The notes under the pieces are model-generated. The model was not told where the DNA came from. It made no database searches and saw only the letters and a program-made list of their open reading frames with translations. The position numbers and the translations under genes are program-made. Shown piece by piece: positions 44,644 through 53,859 of a stretch of 64,000 bases of DNA. Source of the stretch: Streptomyces sp. A0958 (GTDB lineage Bacteria; Actinomycetota; Actinomycetes; Streptomycetales; Streptomycetaceae); contig NZ_SSBK01000005.1 of NCBI RefSeq assembly GCF_004795035.1, forward strand, positions 124,001 through 188,000, read 5' to 3'. Positions within the stretch are counted from its first letter, which is position 1, and each line of letters starts with the position of its first letter.

Positions 44644-46275
44644 CTACCCGGTGAGACGCACGGCGAGGGTGACCAGCAGCCTGGTGTCGGGGTCGTCCAG
44701 GTCCACGCCGAACCGCTCCCGGGCGCGCCGCAGCCGGTAGCGCAGCGTATTGGGGTGCACGACGAGCCGGGCCGCCGCGCGGACGACGTCGCCCGACGCG
44801 TCGAGATAGGCCGCCAGCGAACGGACCAGCTCACCGCCCGCCGCCAGATCGGTGCGTACGAGCTCGTGCACGGGACCGTTCCCCGCCTCCCAGACCGGCC
44901 GGGCGGCGTCCAGGACGCGGGCGATGTCCAGCGAGGGGCCCACGCCCGCCGCGTCCGCGTAGGGCTTTCGGGCCCCTGCGCCGTCCGTGTCCGCCCGCTT
45001 GCGCAGCACCCGCACGATCAGCAGGGCCTCCTCGCACGAGGCCCGCACCCCCGGCGCGCCGGCGACCGCCGGGCCGGCACCCGCCAGCACCCCGGCGCCC
45101 CCGGGCGGGGCCTGGGCCGCCAGTTCCCGGGCCAGCGCGAGGGCGCCGCGTGCCGGCCCGGCCTCCACGGGCAGCAGCACCAGCAGCCGGTCACCGTCGC
45201 GCAGCACACGTACCGACGGGCGGTATGTGACTGCCTGGAGCGCGAGCACATCGAGCGTGCGGTCGCCCGGGACCGGTGCGGCGGCGAGGCGTTCGGCGAC
45301 CACGACCGCGCACGCCGCGTCGGGGGACAGGCCCAGCGACCAGGCATGGGTGCGGGCGTCGCCGTCCCCGTACAGCAGGCCGCGCAGCGCGAGTTCGCTG
45401 CGGCGCGCGGCCCCGCTCTCGCGCAGCCGGTGCCGCACCAGAAGGGGAGCGGCGACATCGGCGGCCCGGCGCAGGGCGTCCGCCGCTCCCGCGCGCAGGG
45501 GGCGCCCGTCGCCCGCCACCCAGATGGAGCCGAGCACCTCGGGGCCACTGCGGACCGCGATGATCAGGCGCTCGGGACCGTCGGCGTCGGCGGCGCGGTG
45601 GATCACGTCCCGGGACGTCCACAGCGCCCGGAGCATGCCGCTGCGCCGCAGCTCCGCGATCCGCCACTGCGGCACCCGGCCGCCCAGGATGGTGGAGCGG
45701 CGCAGCGCGTCGGCGTCCGGCCCGGTGGCGGAGTGCGCCAGCACGCGCAGGCGGGTGTCCTCGATGGTGATCGAACCGCCGGTGTACTCGGCCACGGCCG
45801 CGGCGAGGGCGGACAGGCTCTCCGCGCCGCCGGCCACCGGCCGCCCCGGGCTCTCGTCGTCCCGGCCCGCCCGTGCGCAGGCCAGCGCGGAACGCAGCAG
45901 CGCGGCGGTGTCCGTCCAGTCGGCCCACTCCGCGCGGGTGAGTACGGCGACCCCCGCCTCCTCGGCCGCGGCGAGCACCTGCGGCGAGGCGGCCACCCCC
46001 TCCACCTCCCGCAGCACCACACCGGACGCGCCGCGGTTCGCCGCCGCGCGTACCGGTTCGGCGGCGTCGGGGGACGCGGAGGGCGGGCCGGTCAGCAGCA
46101 CCAGGCAGCCGTCGAGCGGCCGGGCGGGGCCCTCGTCGCCCACGGCCACGCCCCGTACGCCGACGTCATGCCCGGCCGGCGCCAGCAGCAGCCGCAGGCT
46201 CCCGCCGTCGTCGAAGGCGAGGATCTCGCGCAGCGCCACCGAGGGCTGCGGTGAGGAGGACGCACGGCTCGTCAT
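44644..46275 (-). CDS. PucR-family transcriptional regulator
   Basis: A 543-residue regulator. Residues about 10-130 form the PucR N-terminal domain (LREILAFDDGGSLRLL), a GGDEF-like central domain follows (SLGLSPDAACAVVVAERL), and the C-terminal HTH_30 spans about 480-540 (SGDVVRAAARLVVHPNTLRYRLRRARE). PucR-type activators govern purine, amino acid or polyamine catabolism. The PLP decarboxylase downstream on the same strand is a candidate target, by position only. Confidence 0.92.
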   Translation of the reverse strand: MTSRASSSPQPSVALREILAFDDGGSLRLLLAPAGHDVGVRGVAVGDEGPARPLDGCLVLLTGPPSASPDAAEPVRAAANRGASGVVLREVEGVAASPQVLAAAEEAGVAVLTRAEWADWTDTAALLRSALACARAGRDDESPGRPVAGGAESLSALAAAVAEYTGGSITIEDTRLRVLAHSATGPDADALRRSTILGGRVPQWRIAELRRSGMLRALWTSRDVIHRAADADGPERLIIAVRSGPEVLGSIWVAGDGRPLRAGAADALRRAADVAAPLLVRHRLRESGAARRSELALRGLLYGDGDARTHAWSLGLSPDAACAVVVAERLAAAPVPGDRTLDVLALQAVTYRPSVRVLRDGDRLLVLLPVEAGPARGALALARELAAQAPPGGAGVLAGAGPAVAGAPGVRASCEEALLIVRVLRKRADTDGAGARKPYADAAGVGPSLDIARVLDAARPVWEAGNGPVHELVRTDLAAGGELVRSLAAYLDASGDVVRAAARLVVHPNTLRYRLRRARERFGVDLDDPDTRLLVTLAVRLTG

Positions 46276-46333
46276 GGCAGCCGAGCATACGAGCGCACCG
46301 GCGCGCGGGACCGGCCTTTCCGGGCCCGGCCCC

Positions 46334-47080
46334 TCACTCGTCGGCGAGGTCGCTGCGGTTGCACGCCAGGACCCCCGCCGTACCCGCCAGCCGTGCGGTC
46401 AGTGCGTCCAGGTCGCCGCGCCCCCGAACACTCAGCGCGATCTCCACGGTCCGCTCGGCGTCCTGTTGCGAGCGGCGGCGCCGGAACATGCCCGAGCCGT
46501 CGGCGGAGAGCGTGGTCAGCTCCGAGACGGCGAACCCGGTCTCCGTGCAGTGGTTGACCAGTTCCCGCAGCGCGCCGACGCCCTCGGTATAGGTGATCCG
46601 GTAGCCGATCGAGGCGTTGCTCAGGGCGGGGAGCCGGTGGGCGAGGGGGCGGACGCCGTAGGACACCAGGAAGTACGCGAGGGTGGCCAGTGTGGCGAGA
46701 ACGGGCAGCCCCGCACCGGCCGCGCAGCCAACGGCGGCGGTGAGCCAGATCGAGGCCGCCGTGGTGAGGCCGCGCACCGAGCCGCGGTGGACGAAGATGA
46801 CGCCTCCGCCGATGAACCCGAGCCCGGAGACGATCTGCGCCGCGACCCGGGACGGGTCCAGTTCCACCTGGCCGGTGGCCACGACGTCGGAGAAGCCGAA
46901 CTTGCTGACCAGCGTGAAGAGCGCGGCGCCGAGGCCGACGATCGTGTACGTGCGCAGCCCCGCCGCCTTCTGGCGGATCTCACGCTCGATCCCGATCGCG
47001 GAGGACAGGACGAACGCGATGCCGAACTGCGCCGCGTGTGTCCAGTTCTGACCGAACGGTTCGTTGATGTCGAGTGCCAC
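46334..47080 (-). CDS. MgtC/SapB-family membrane protein
   Basis: A 248-residue protein. Four to five membrane segments in residues about 15-145 hold the MgtC signature (AIGIEREIRQKAAGLRTY, VSGLGFIGGGVIF, LTTAASIWLTAAVGCAAGAG). The C-terminal part from about 150 is an ACT-like cytosolic domain. MgtC tunes Mg2+ and membrane energy homeostasis in intracellular pathogens; here it is likely a general membrane-stress protein. Confidence 0.92.
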   Translation of the reverse strand: MALDINEPFGQNWTHAAQFGIAFVLSSAIGIEREIRQKAAGLRTYTIVGLGAALFTLVSKFGFSDVVATGQVELDPSRVAAQIVSGLGFIGGGVIFVHRGSVRGLTTAASIWLTAAVGCAAGAGLPVLATLATLAYFLVSYGVRPLAHRLPALSNASIGYRITYTEGVGALRELVNHCTETGFAVSELTTLSADGSGMFRRRRSQQDAERTVEIALSVRGRGDLDALTARLAGTAGVLACNRSDLADE

Positions 47081-47435
47081 GAGACCTCCGATGCCCGTCG
47101 GGCCTGTCCGGCGGATCGTGTCGGACGGCCACCCCTCGTCCTTCCGGGCAGCCCGCCCCCGGAAGGGGAAGCGCCGAGGCTCCGCCGGGCCGGGCGGTGC
47201 GACGGTGCCGCGGCGCGATCACCACCGTACCCGGCCCCGGGCGGGTGACTCCCGCACCGGGGCCGTCGGAGGGTGACGCGGTTTCACCCCGCCCCGTTCC
47301 CACGCGGCGGCCCGCGTGGGGCTCGCACGGGCGCGGTCGTACGGTCTGCCTCCCGGCGTGACGGCGCCCTTTCCGGACCACCGTCACGCGAAACCCTCCT
47401 GGGCGGTGACGCCCCGGCCCTGCGGAAGACGTGAC
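47081..47435. other. Gap upstream of mgtC-like and DJ-1 genes
   Basis: A 355-bp divergent region. It holds only a short CACGCGG/CCGCGTG hairpin near 47298 and no recognisable gene or strong palindrome. Confidence 0.5.
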
Positions 47436-48131
47436 GTGGCAAGGATTCTGTTCGTTGTGACCGGTGCCGACCATTGGACGCTCGCCGACGGGACCGCGCA
47501 TCCGACCGGCTTCTGGGCGGAGGAGATCGTCGCTCCCCACGAGGCGTTCAAGGCGGCAGGGCACGAGATCGTCGTCGCCACCCCCGGCGGTGTGGTGCCC
47601 ACCGTCGACCGGGGCAGCCTCGCCCCCGAGTTCAACAACGGCCAGGAGAACGCCGACCGGATGGCGGCAGCCGTCGCCGGCATCACCGAACTCGAACACC
47701 CGCTCGACGTGGCAGCCATCGACCCGGCGGATTACGCGGCGGTGTTCTACCCCGGCGGACACGGCCCCATGGAGGACCTGGCGGTGAACGCCGACTCCGG
47801 TCGGCTGCTGAACCGGGCCCTGGAGTCGGGCATGCCCCTGGGCATCGTCTGCCACGCTCCGGCCGCCGTGCTCGCCGCCACCGACGCCGACGGCGGCCAC
47901 AGCTTCGCCGGATACCGGCTCACCGGCTTCACCAACGCGGAGGAGAGCCGGACCGGACTCGCCGACAAGGCCAAGTGGCTGCTCCAGGACCGCCTCGTGG
48001 AGATCGGGGCCGACTTCCAGGAGGGCGAGCCGTGGGCCCCGCACGTGGTCGTGGACCGCAATCTGGTCACCGGCCAGAACCCGGCATCGGCCGGCCCGCT
48101 CGCCGACGAACTGCTCAAGCGTCTGGGCTGA
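47436..48131 (+). CDS. DJ-1/PfpI (type 1 glutamine amidotransferase-like) family protein
   Basis: A 231-residue protein with the nucleophile elbow GIVCHAPAAVLAA (cysteine at about 139) and a conserved N-terminal RILFVVTGADHW. Hsp31/HchA-like members act as glyoxalase III or protein deglycases; this one has the YajL/HchA-like FYPGGHGPMEDL motif. GTG 47436 was chosen over a long upstream frame lacking family similarity. A GACCGGCC hairpin follows the stop. Confidence 0.87.
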   Translation: MARILFVVTGADHWTLADGTAHPTGFWAEEIVAPHEAFKAAGHEIVVATPGGVVPTVDRGSLAPEFNNGQENADRMAAAVAGITELEHPLDVAAIDPADYAAVFYPGGHGPMEDLAVNADSGRLLNRALESGMPLGIVCHAPAAVLAATDADGGHSFAGYRLTGFTNAEESRTGLADKAKWLLQDRLVEIGADFQEGEPWAPHVVVDRNLVTGQNPASAGPLADELLKRLG

Positions 48132-48140
48132 GGCGGGAGC

Positions 48141-48168
48141 GACCGGCCGCCGCCTCCGGGGGCCGGTC
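48141..48168. terminator. Hairpin between convergent DJ-1 and gnd genes
   Basis: GACCGGCC at 48141-48148 pairs with GGCCGGTC at 48161-48168 between two convergent stops. Confidence 0.5.
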
Positions 48169-48185
48169 CGTCTCGCGCCGCCCGG

Positions 48186-49628
48186 TCAGCCGGCCTCTAC
48201 CTCCGAGCGGTCCCCGCCCCAGAGCGTGTGGAACGAGCCCTCGCGGTCGGACCGCCGATAGGTGTGTGCGCCGAAGAAGTCCCGCTGCCCCTGGGTGAGC
48301 GCCGCCGGCAGCCGGTCGGCGCGCAGACCGTCGTAGTACGAGAGCGCCGCGGCGAATCCAGGGGTCGGCACGCCCTGCCGCACCGCCTCGGCCACCACCG
48401 CGCGCCAGTCGTCCTGCGCCGCGCCGATCTCCTCGGCGAACTGCTTGTCCGACAGCAGGCTCAGCAGCCCGGGCTGTGCGTCGTAGGCCGCGCGGATGCG
48501 GTCGAGGAACGCCGCCCGGATGATGCAGCCGGCCCGCCAGATCGACGCCACCGCGCCCAGATCGATGTCCCAGTCGTACGCCTCGCTGCCCGCCCGGATC
48601 TGGTGGAACCCCTGGGTGTACGAGACGATCTTGGACGCGTACAGCGCCTGCTCGACCCGGTCCGCGAAGGCCGCCGCCTCGCTCTCGCCGAGCGGGGTGA
48701 CCGTGGGGCCCGCCAGATCCCGCGCGGCCTCGCGCAGATCGGTGTGCCCGGACAGCGAACGGGCGAAGACCGCCTCCGCGATGCCGGAGACGGGCACGCC
48801 CAGATCGAGGGCGATCTGCACCGTCCAGCGCCCGGTGCCCTTCTGCTCCGCCCGGTCCTGCACGATGTCCACGAACGGCCTGCCGGTCGCCGCGTCGGTG
48901 TGGGCCAGTACCTCGGCCGTGATCTCGATCAGATACGAGTCGAGGCGGCCGGTGTTCCAGCCGCGGAACGTCTCGGCGATCTTCGCGGGGGAGTACCCGG
49001 CCACCGCGCGCAGCAGGTCGTACGCCTCCGCGATCAGCTGCATGTCGGCGTACTCGATGCCGTTGTGCACCATCTTGACGAAGTGGCCGGCGCCGTCCGG
49101 CCCGATGTGCGCGGTGCAGGGCGTGCCGTCCTCGGCCTTCGCCGCGATCCGCTCCAGCATCGGCCCCAGCGACTCGTACGACTCGGCCGAGCCGCCCGGC
49201 ATGATGCTCGGGCCGTTCAGCGCGCCCTCCTCGCCGCCGGAGATGCCCGCGCCCACGAAGTGGATGCCGCGCTCGCGCAGCTCCTTCTCCCGGCGCCTGG
49301 TGTCCTCGAAGTGGGCGTTGCCGCCGTCGATGATGACGTCGCCCTCGTCCAGCAGCGGGGCGAACTCCTGGATGACCGCGTCCGTCGGCTCGCCCGCCTT
49401 CACCATGACGACCAGGCGGCGCGGCCGCTCCAGGGCCCGGACGAACTCCTCGGGGCTGTGCGCGGCCACGAAGGAGCCCTCGCCGCCGAACTCCTCGACC
49501 AGGGCCTCGGTCCTGCTCTCCGTACGGTTGTGCACGGCGACCGTGAAGCCGTTGCGGGCGAAGTTGCGAGCCAGGTTGCGGCCCATCACCGCGAGCCCGG
49601 TGACGCCGATCTGCGCGGTTGCGCTCAT
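48186..49628 (-). CDS. gnd: 6-phosphogluconate dehydrogenase (decarboxylating, NADP)
   Basis: A 480-residue enzyme of the pentose phosphate pathway. IGVTGLAVMGRNLARNFARNG opens with the NADP GxGxxG-type motif (VMGRNLA), followed by VIIDGGNAHF, GISGGEEGA (active-site loop) and FVKMVHNGIEYADMQLI with catalytic K184 and N-G residues. Length matches the long, dimeric class of Gnd. A LacI-type palindrome lies 181 bases upstream. Confidence 0.95.
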   Translation of the reverse strand: MSATAQIGVTGLAVMGRNLARNFARNGFTVAVHNRTESRTEALVEEFGGEGSFVAAHSPEEFVRALERPRRLVVMVKAGEPTDAVIQEFAPLLDEGDVIIDGGNAHFEDTRRREKELRERGIHFVGAGISGGEEGALNGPSIMPGGSAESYESLGPMLERIAAKAEDGTPCTAHIGPDGAGHFVKMVHNGIEYADMQLIAEAYDLLRAVAGYSPAKIAETFRGWNTGRLDSYLIEITAEVLAHTDAATGRPFVDIVQDRAEQKGTGRWTVQIALDLGVPVSGIAEAVFARSLSGHTDLREAARDLAGPTVTPLGESEAAAFADRVEQALYASKIVSYTQGFHQIRAGSEAYDWDIDLGAVASIWRAGCIIRAAFLDRIRAAYDAQPGLLSLLSDKQFAEEIGAAQDDWRAVVAEAVRQGVPTPGFAAALSYYDGLRADRLPAALTQGQRDFFGAHTYRRSDREGSFHTLWGGDRSEVEAG

Positions 49629-49808
49629 CTGTCTGCTCCTGCGGTAGGTCGGGGGAGGCCGGGAGCCGGGGGCTGTGACAGCCGGCCGATGTCCAGTATG
49701 GACACGGGAACGGGGGACGGCCTGTTCAACTGCGCATGCCCGAGGAAGGCCGTTTCACGTCAACTCTTGACACTCCGTCGACGGCGGCGCAACACTGACA
49801 ACGCGCGC

Positions 49809-49824
49809 GGGAGAGCGCTCTCCC
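49809..49824. promoter_or_regulatory. LacI-type palindromic operator (copy 1)
   Basis: GGGAGAGCGCTCTCCC is a perfect 16-bp palindrome with the same 14-bp core as the two sites flanking GH3. It lies between gnd and the TetR gene, upstream of both. Whether it acts on gnd or is a relic of a lost sugar operon cannot be told from sequence. Confidence 0.7.
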
Positions 49825-49973
49825 GCTCCGTCCGGGCCACCGTGCCGGCCCACTCCCCGCTGTCGGCACGGTACGGAAGCCCGCGGTGGACACGGTGATC
49901 CGTGACCACCGCGGGCTCCTGTGTATATTCGGGAAAGCTAAGGGTCCTAGGAAGTACGTCGGCGGGGGTGGGG

Positions 49974-50558
49974 ATGGTTCGCGCGGGGCTCACGACCGAG
50001 CGGGTCGTGGCGGCGGCGGCCGACCTGGCGGACTCGACCGGTTTCGACAAGGTCACCATCTCCGCGCTGGCCCGCGGCTTCGGCGTCAAGGACGCGAGCC
50101 TGTACTCCCACGTCAAGAACCTGAGTGACCTGCGGACCCGGGTCGCGCTGCTGGCCGCCGAAGAGTTCATCGACCGGATCGAGACGGCGGTGGCCGGACG
50201 GGCCGGGAAGGACGCCCTGATCGCGTTCGCCGACGCCTACCGCACCTTCGCGCTGGAGTGCCCCGGCCGGTACGCGGCCACACAGATGCGCGTCGACCCG
50301 GCGATCGTCGCCGAGGCGCCCGCGTACCACCGCACCCTCCGGACCACCTCCGCGATGCTGCGCGCGTACGGTCTGACCGAACCCGATCTCACCGACGCGG
50401 TACGGCTGCTGCGCAGCACCTTCCACGGGTTCACCGCCCTGGAGGCCGACGGCGGATTCGAGGCCCCGCGTCCCGTACAGACCTCCTGGGAGCGGGCGGT
50501 GGAGGCCCTGCACTTCCTGCTGTCGAACTGGGCGTCGGCCACCGGCGCGAAACCGTGA
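49974..50558 (+). CDS. TetR-family regulator with WHG-type C-terminal domain
   Basis: A 194-residue TetR regulator. Its helix-turn-helix is in residues about 8-50 (FDKVTISALARGFGVKDASLYSHV). The C-terminal domain has RYAATQMRVDP and RSTFHGFTALEADGGF, the latter holding the F-H-G of the WHG domain. ATG 49974 follows a G-rich ribosome binding stretch; a longer frame to 49902 is less likely. It is convergent with the truncated GH1 relic, with a hairpin between. Confidence 0.88.
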   Translation: MVRAGLTTERVVAAAADLADSTGFDKVTISALARGFGVKDASLYSHVKNLSDLRTRVALLAAEEFIDRIETAVAGRAGKDALIAFADAYRTFALECPGRYAATQMRVDPAIVAEAPAYHRTLRTTSAMLRAYGLTEPDLTDAVRLLRSTFHGFTALEADGGFEAPRPVQTSWERAVEALHFLLSNWASATGAKP

Positions 50559-50593
50559 GCGGCGGATCATGAGTCCGTCGCTGCAGCGCGAAA

Positions 50594-50629
50594 CCTCCGG
50601 CGGCGGCGGTCGTCCGCCGCGGCCGGAGG
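50594..50629. terminator. Bidirectional terminator hairpin
   Basis: CCTCCGGCGGCGGCGG pairs with CCGCCGCGGCCGGAGG with one mismatch around TCGT, between the convergent TetR and truncated GH1 genes. Confidence 0.65.
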
Positions 50630-50651
50630 CTGCTGAGGGGGTGGCGCCGGG

Positions 50652-51044
<393 letters not shown>

Positions 51045-51136
51045 TCAGGGCCTAATTTATGGCATGATTTAAGAGATGAGCTAAGGTCGCGTCAAGTCCC
51101 GGGGTCGCGGTATGTTGCGGGCAGGGAAGGAGCCAC

Positions 51137-52501
51137 ATGGCTGAGCGCAACAGACGAACCGTGCGTGACCTGCGACGGGGCAACCGGGCGCGGGTATTGC
51201 AACGGTTGTATTTCGACGGCCCGCTGAGCCGCCAGGAGCTGGGTCCGGCCACCGGGCTGAGTTCGGGTTCCATCAGCAACGTCGTCGCGGAACTCGCCGC
51301 GGAAGGCCTCGTGGAGGAGGCCGGTGTCGTCGACTCCGACGGCGGCCGCCCCCGCACCCTGCTGCGCGTCGCCCCCGGTGGCGGCCTCCTCATCGGCATC
51401 GACATCGGCGAGACCCGGGTCAGGGTGGAGCTCTTCGACCTCTCCCTGACCGAACTCGCGCGCACCGAGAGGCTGCTCGCCCAGCACGGCTACGACGTCG
51501 ACCGCATCGTCGGCCATGTCCGCAGCGGCGTCGCCGACGTGCTGCGGGACGCCGGCGCCGACCCGCACCGGCTGCTCGGCATCGGGATCGGCGTCCCCGG
51601 CATCATCGAGCGCCACGCGCCGGACGGCGTCATCGGCGACGTGGGCTCCGTCGTGCACGGCCAGACCATCGACTGGAGCGCCGTGCCCTTCGAGCAGCTG
51701 CTCCGGGACGCCGTGCGGGTTCCGCCGCAGGTGCCCTTCTTCATCGACAACGGCGCCAAGACCCTCGGCCAGGCCGAGATGTGGTTCGGCGGCGGGCGGG
51801 GCGCGGGGGCCTCGGCCATCGCCCTCATCGGTTCCGGTGTCGGCGCCTGCGTGAACCACGGCGACCTCCTCGACGAGGACCGCAGCAGCCAGGCCCTGGA
51901 GTGGGGCCACAGCACCGTGCAGCTGCGCGGCCGGCGCTGCCGCTGCGGCTCGATCGGATGCCTGGAGGCGTACGCGGGCGCCGAGGCGATGCGCGAGCGC
52001 TGGCACGAGGCGGGCGGCCCGTTGCCGGCCGACGCCGACGACGAGACCGCGCTCGCCGCGCTGCTCGCCGCCGCCTACCCGGCCGCCGGCGGCGAACCCG
52101 ACCCCGTGGCGGTCGCGGTGCTGGACGAGACGGCCGAGTGCCTGGGCGCGGCACTGGGCGACCTGACCAACCTCTTCCTGCCCGAGCGCATCCTGCTCGG
52201 CGGCTGGGCGGGCCTGCTGATCGGCCCGCATCTGCTGCCCGACATCCGCCGGTACGCGCAGGAGTACGCGCTGAAGCACGCGGCGGCCCGCACCACCATC
52301 GAGATGGGCCGCCTCGGGCCCGACGCGGTCACGGTCGGAGCGGCGACGCTTCCCCTGGCCGACTTCCTGGCCCGCGGCGGCAGCCGCCCGTCACCCGCGC
52401 CCGGGACCGGCTCCGGCTCCCCGGCACCGGAGCTGCGGACCCCGGCGGACGCCGTGCGGAGCAGGCAGCGCCCCCGGACCGCGTCGGATGCGCCCGGCTG
52501 A
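51137..52501 (+). CDS. ROK-family transcriptional repressor
   Basis: A 454-residue regulator. N-terminal winged helix (about residues 8-70, LSRQELGPATGLSSGSISNVVAELAAEGL) then the ROK domain with LLIGIDIGETRVRVE and the zinc motif CRCGSIGCLEAYAG. The C-terminal 45 residues are Pro/Ser-rich. It is divergent from the collapsed sugar-transporter/GH1 locus, which it probably once controlled, so it may now be an orphan. It starts with AGGGAAGGAG before the ATG. Confidence 0.9.
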   Translation: MAERNRRTVRDLRRGNRARVLQRLYFDGPLSRQELGPATGLSSGSISNVVAELAAEGLVEEAGVVDSDGGRPRTLLRVAPGGGLLIGIDIGETRVRVELFDLSLTELARTERLLAQHGYDVDRIVGHVRSGVADVLRDAGADPHRLLGIGIGVPGIIERHAPDGVIGDVGSVVHGQTIDWSAVPFEQLLRDAVRVPPQVPFFIDNGAKTLGQAEMWFGGGRGAGASAIALIGSGVGACVNHGDLLDEDRSSQALEWGHSTVQLRGRRCRCGSIGCLEAYAGAEAMRERWHEAGGPLPADADDETALAALLAAAYPAAGGEPDPVAVAVLDETAECLGAALGDLTNLFLPERILLGGWAGLLIGPHLLPDIRRYAQEYALKHAAARTTIEMGRLGPDAVTVGAATLPLADFLARGGSRPSPAPGTGSGSPAPELRTPADAVRSRQRPRTASDAPG

Positions 52502-52756
52502 GGGGCGCCACTGCGGTACGGCTGCCGTCCCGGGCCGCGCTTACGGGCCCCGCGTCCCGGGCCCGCCCGCGTCCCGGGCCCTGCGTCCTGGGCCGGCCCG
52601 CGCGTCCCCGCCCGCGCTTCGGGCCGCCCCGCGTCCCGGGCCCGCCCGCGCGTTCCGGCCCCTGCGTCCTGGGCCGGCCCGCGCTGACCCTGTGCGTGCG
52701 TCCCGTGCCTGTCCTGTGCGCGCCTCCCGTGCGGCGTCGCCCAGGTATCGCCCCGC
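52502..52756. repeat. Low-complexity GC-rich degenerate repeat block
   Basis: The region is made of CCCGGGCC/GGGCCGGCCCGCG units. The 24-bp block starting CCTGCGTCCTGGGCCGGC is identical at 52580-52603 and 52661-52684. No gene is seen; it separates convergent ROK and LacI genes. Confidence 0.8.
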
Positions 52757-53851
52757 CTACGCCGAGTCCCGCACCACCAGCGACGGCTCGAAGATCACGG
52801 ACGTCGCGGCCCCCTCCGGCTTCGACAGCCGCTCGATCAGCAGCCGGGCCATCTCGGCGGCCATCGCCTCCACCGGCTGGCGGACCGTGGTCAGCGGCGG
52901 GCGGCAGGCGGATGCCGCGCTGCTGTCGTCGAAGCCGATCACCGCGACGTCCTCCGGCACCCGCTTGCCGTGTTCCCGCAGGACATGGCAGGCGCCCATG
53001 GCCATCAGGTCGTTGGCCGCGAACACCCCGTCCAGATCGGGGTGTTCGGCCAGCAGCCGTTCCATCGCGGCCTCACCGCTCTCCTGGGTGAACCGCCCCT
53101 CGGCGATCGCGATGTACGGGTGCCCGTTCCCCGCCATCGTGTCCCGGAAGCCGGCCAGCCGCTCCTGGACGGCGGGCACGTCGAGCGGGCCGGTGATCGT
53201 CGCGATCCGGCGGCAGCCCCGGGCGAGCAGATGCTCGGCGGCCAGCCGCGCCCCGTCCTGGTGGGCGACGTCGACATAGCTGATCCGGGTGGCGCGGGCG
53301 GGGCGCGCATAGAGCACGGCCGGCAGCCCCGCGTCGGTGAGCATGCCCGGCAGCGGGTCCTCCGCGTGCGTCGAGACGACCAGGGCACCGTCCGCGCTGC
53401 CCTGGCGCAGGAACGACACCACGTCCTCGCGGGCCCGTGACGTCTCGGCGAACATCAGCACCGGGTGCATACCGCGCGGCCGCAGATAGTTGACGACCCC
53501 GGTCACCACCCGGCCGAAGAAGGGGTCGGCGAAGACCTGTCCCGTGAAGGACGCCCCGCTGCCCGCCTCGGTCCCGTCCGCGTCGGCCGGTGGCGCGGTC
53601 TCCTCCGGCTCGGTGCCCGCGCCCGTCACCACCAGCGCGATGGCGTCGGTGCGCCGGGTCACCAGGGAGCGGGCCGCGCGGTTGGGGGCGTAGCCGGTGA
53701 GTGCGACGGCCCGGCGCACGGCCTCCTGGATCACCGGGTCGACATTCCGTACGCCGTTGATCACCCGGGAGACGGTGGCGCGGGACACCCCGGCCGCCCT
53801 CGCCACGTCCTCGAGGGTGGGTGTTCCGGCCGGTCGCAGATCATCCGTCAT
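52757..53851 (-). CDS. LacI-family transcriptional regulator of the GH3 glucosidase unit
   Basis: A 364-residue LacI regulator. The headpiece spans residues about 10-65 (TLEDVARAAGVSRATVSRVINGVRNV; NRAARSLVTRRTDA hinge), then the ligand domain with AVIGFDDSSAASACRPPLTTVRQP. An insert of about 25 residues, Glu/Asp/Gly-rich, follows the hinge (GTEPEETAPPADADGTEAGS). It is read 8 bases after the GH3 stop. A palindrome inside the GH3 3' end and another before the GH3 ATG suggest autoregulation and control of GH3. Confidence 0.9.
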   Translation of the reverse strand: MTDDLRPAGTPTLEDVARAAGVSRATVSRVINGVRNVDPVIQEAVRRAVALTGYAPNRAARSLVTRRTDAIALVVTGAGTEPEETAPPADADGTEAGSGASFTGQVFADPFFGRVVTGVVNYLRPRGMHPVLMFAETSRAREDVVSFLRQGSADGALVVSTHAEDPLPGMLTDAGLPAVLYARPARATRISYVDVAHQDGARLAAEHLLARGCRRIATITGPLDVPAVQERLAGFRDTMAGNGHPYIAIAEGRFTQESGEAAMERLLAEHPDLDGVFAANDLMAMGACHVLREHGKRVPEDVAVIGFDDSSAASACRPPLTTVRQPVEAMAAEMARLLIERLSKPEGAATSVIFEPSLVVRDSA

Positions 53852-53859
53852 GAGCGCAT

